DNA of 11,924 bases from UBA10649 sp964391765. GTDB lineage: Bacteria > Actinomycetota > Actinomycetes > S36-B12. Positions 11,727-11,924 of this stretch are shown in pieces. The stretch spans positions 1-11,924 of the forward strand of contig CAYMNG010000076.1 of the NCBI GenBank assembly GCA_964391765.1, read 5' to 3'. Under the pieces are notes generated by a model. The model worked only from the letters and a program-made list of their open reading frames with translations, searched no databases and had not been told where the DNA came from. The first letter of the stretch is position 1. Each line of letters begins with the position of its first letter. A program made the position numbers and the translations under genes.

Positions 11727-11924
11727 GCTCGGCTGGCTCCGGCTGCCCCTGTGGCTGACGTACGTCTTCTTGTACACACCGATCCTCGTGCTCGTCGTGA
11801 TGTCGTTCAACTCGACGAAGACCCCCTTCACCTGGACCGGGTTCAGCACCCGCTGGTACGGCGAGCTGTTCTCCGACGAGCTCATCCGGCAGGGCTTCAT
11901 CAACACGATGATCGTCGCGGTCGG
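11719..11924 (+). CDS. potC: Polyamine-type ABC transporter permease, PotC-like (5' part only)
   Basis: The first 68 codons of the second permease are present before the window ends. After a short basic N-terminus comes a hydrophobic helix (about residues 7-26, LPLWLTYVFLYTPILVLVVM). It is followed by SFNSTKTPFTWTGFSTRWY, the pattern typical of PotC/PotI N-termini. A second helix begins at FINTMIVAV. The GTG at 11719 overlaps the PotB stop by 8 bp and has GGTGG 5 nt upstream. An in-frame GTG at 11710 is an alternative. The transport ATPase gene is not in the window and may lie downstream. Confidence 0.9.
   Translation, partial: MRRLGWLRLPLWLTYVFLYTPILVLVVMSFNSTKTPFTWTGFSTRWYGELFSDELIRQGFINTMIVAV

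Noticed and set aside
10452..11906. 484-codon minus-strand open frame
   Set aside because: Antisense to the PotD-, PotB- and PotC-like genes; composition is that of a shadow frame.

Overview
The window is very GC-rich, with GTG starts, lipoproteins whose lipobox is followed by a Ser run, and TAnnnT -10 boxes. It suggests a high-GC actinobacterium (Actinomycetota); I cannot place the genus. A run of ten Ns at 7716-7725 marks an assembly gap, so gene order across that point is not proven.

Left part (1-2951), a GntR-controlled sugar uptake locus. On the minus strand a family-1 solute-binding lipoprotein (794-2113) is followed by a MalF-type permease that runs off the left edge. Divergent to them is a HutC/DasR-type GntR regulator with a UTRA domain (2223-2951). 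The shared intergenic region holds a TTGACA -35 box and two tandem sites resembling the Streptomyces DasR operator (dre), 22 bp apart centre to centre.

Middle part (2952-7343). A hexanucleotide microsatellite precedes a multi-PAS diguanylate cyclase (3131-4822, plus strand). Convergent to it is a coupled minus-strand pair: a maltokinase-like kinase whose C-terminal helix looks like that of actinobacterial glucosamine kinases, and a double-SIS protein of the amino-sugar-6-phosphate isomerase/deaminase type. The likely pathway is import of an amino sugar, phosphorylation of glucosamine to GlcN-6-P, and deamination to fructose-6-P, with the GntR repressor sensing the phosphosugar. The kinase gene is unusual. 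It carries a 39-bp triplicated coding repeat and, further on, a long in-frame palindrome of about 90 bp that looks like an inserted palindromic element.

Right of the kinase (7344-9506) are the 3' end of one glycosyltransferase gene, the assembly gap, and a second related family-1 glycosyltransferase lacking its 3' end, which overlaps an upstream TetR regulator by 4 bp (ATGA). The two glycosyltransferase pieces are paralogues, suggesting a tandem duplication that broke the assembly.

Right end (9507-11924). Divergent from the TetR gene is a polyamine-type ABC transporter operon: a PotD-like lipoprotein, a PotB-like permease and the start of a PotC-like permease. Its ATPase is not in the window. 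The TetR/potD intergenic region carries several inverted repeats that are candidate operators. No tRNA, rRNA, CRISPR array, transposase or integrase was recognised.
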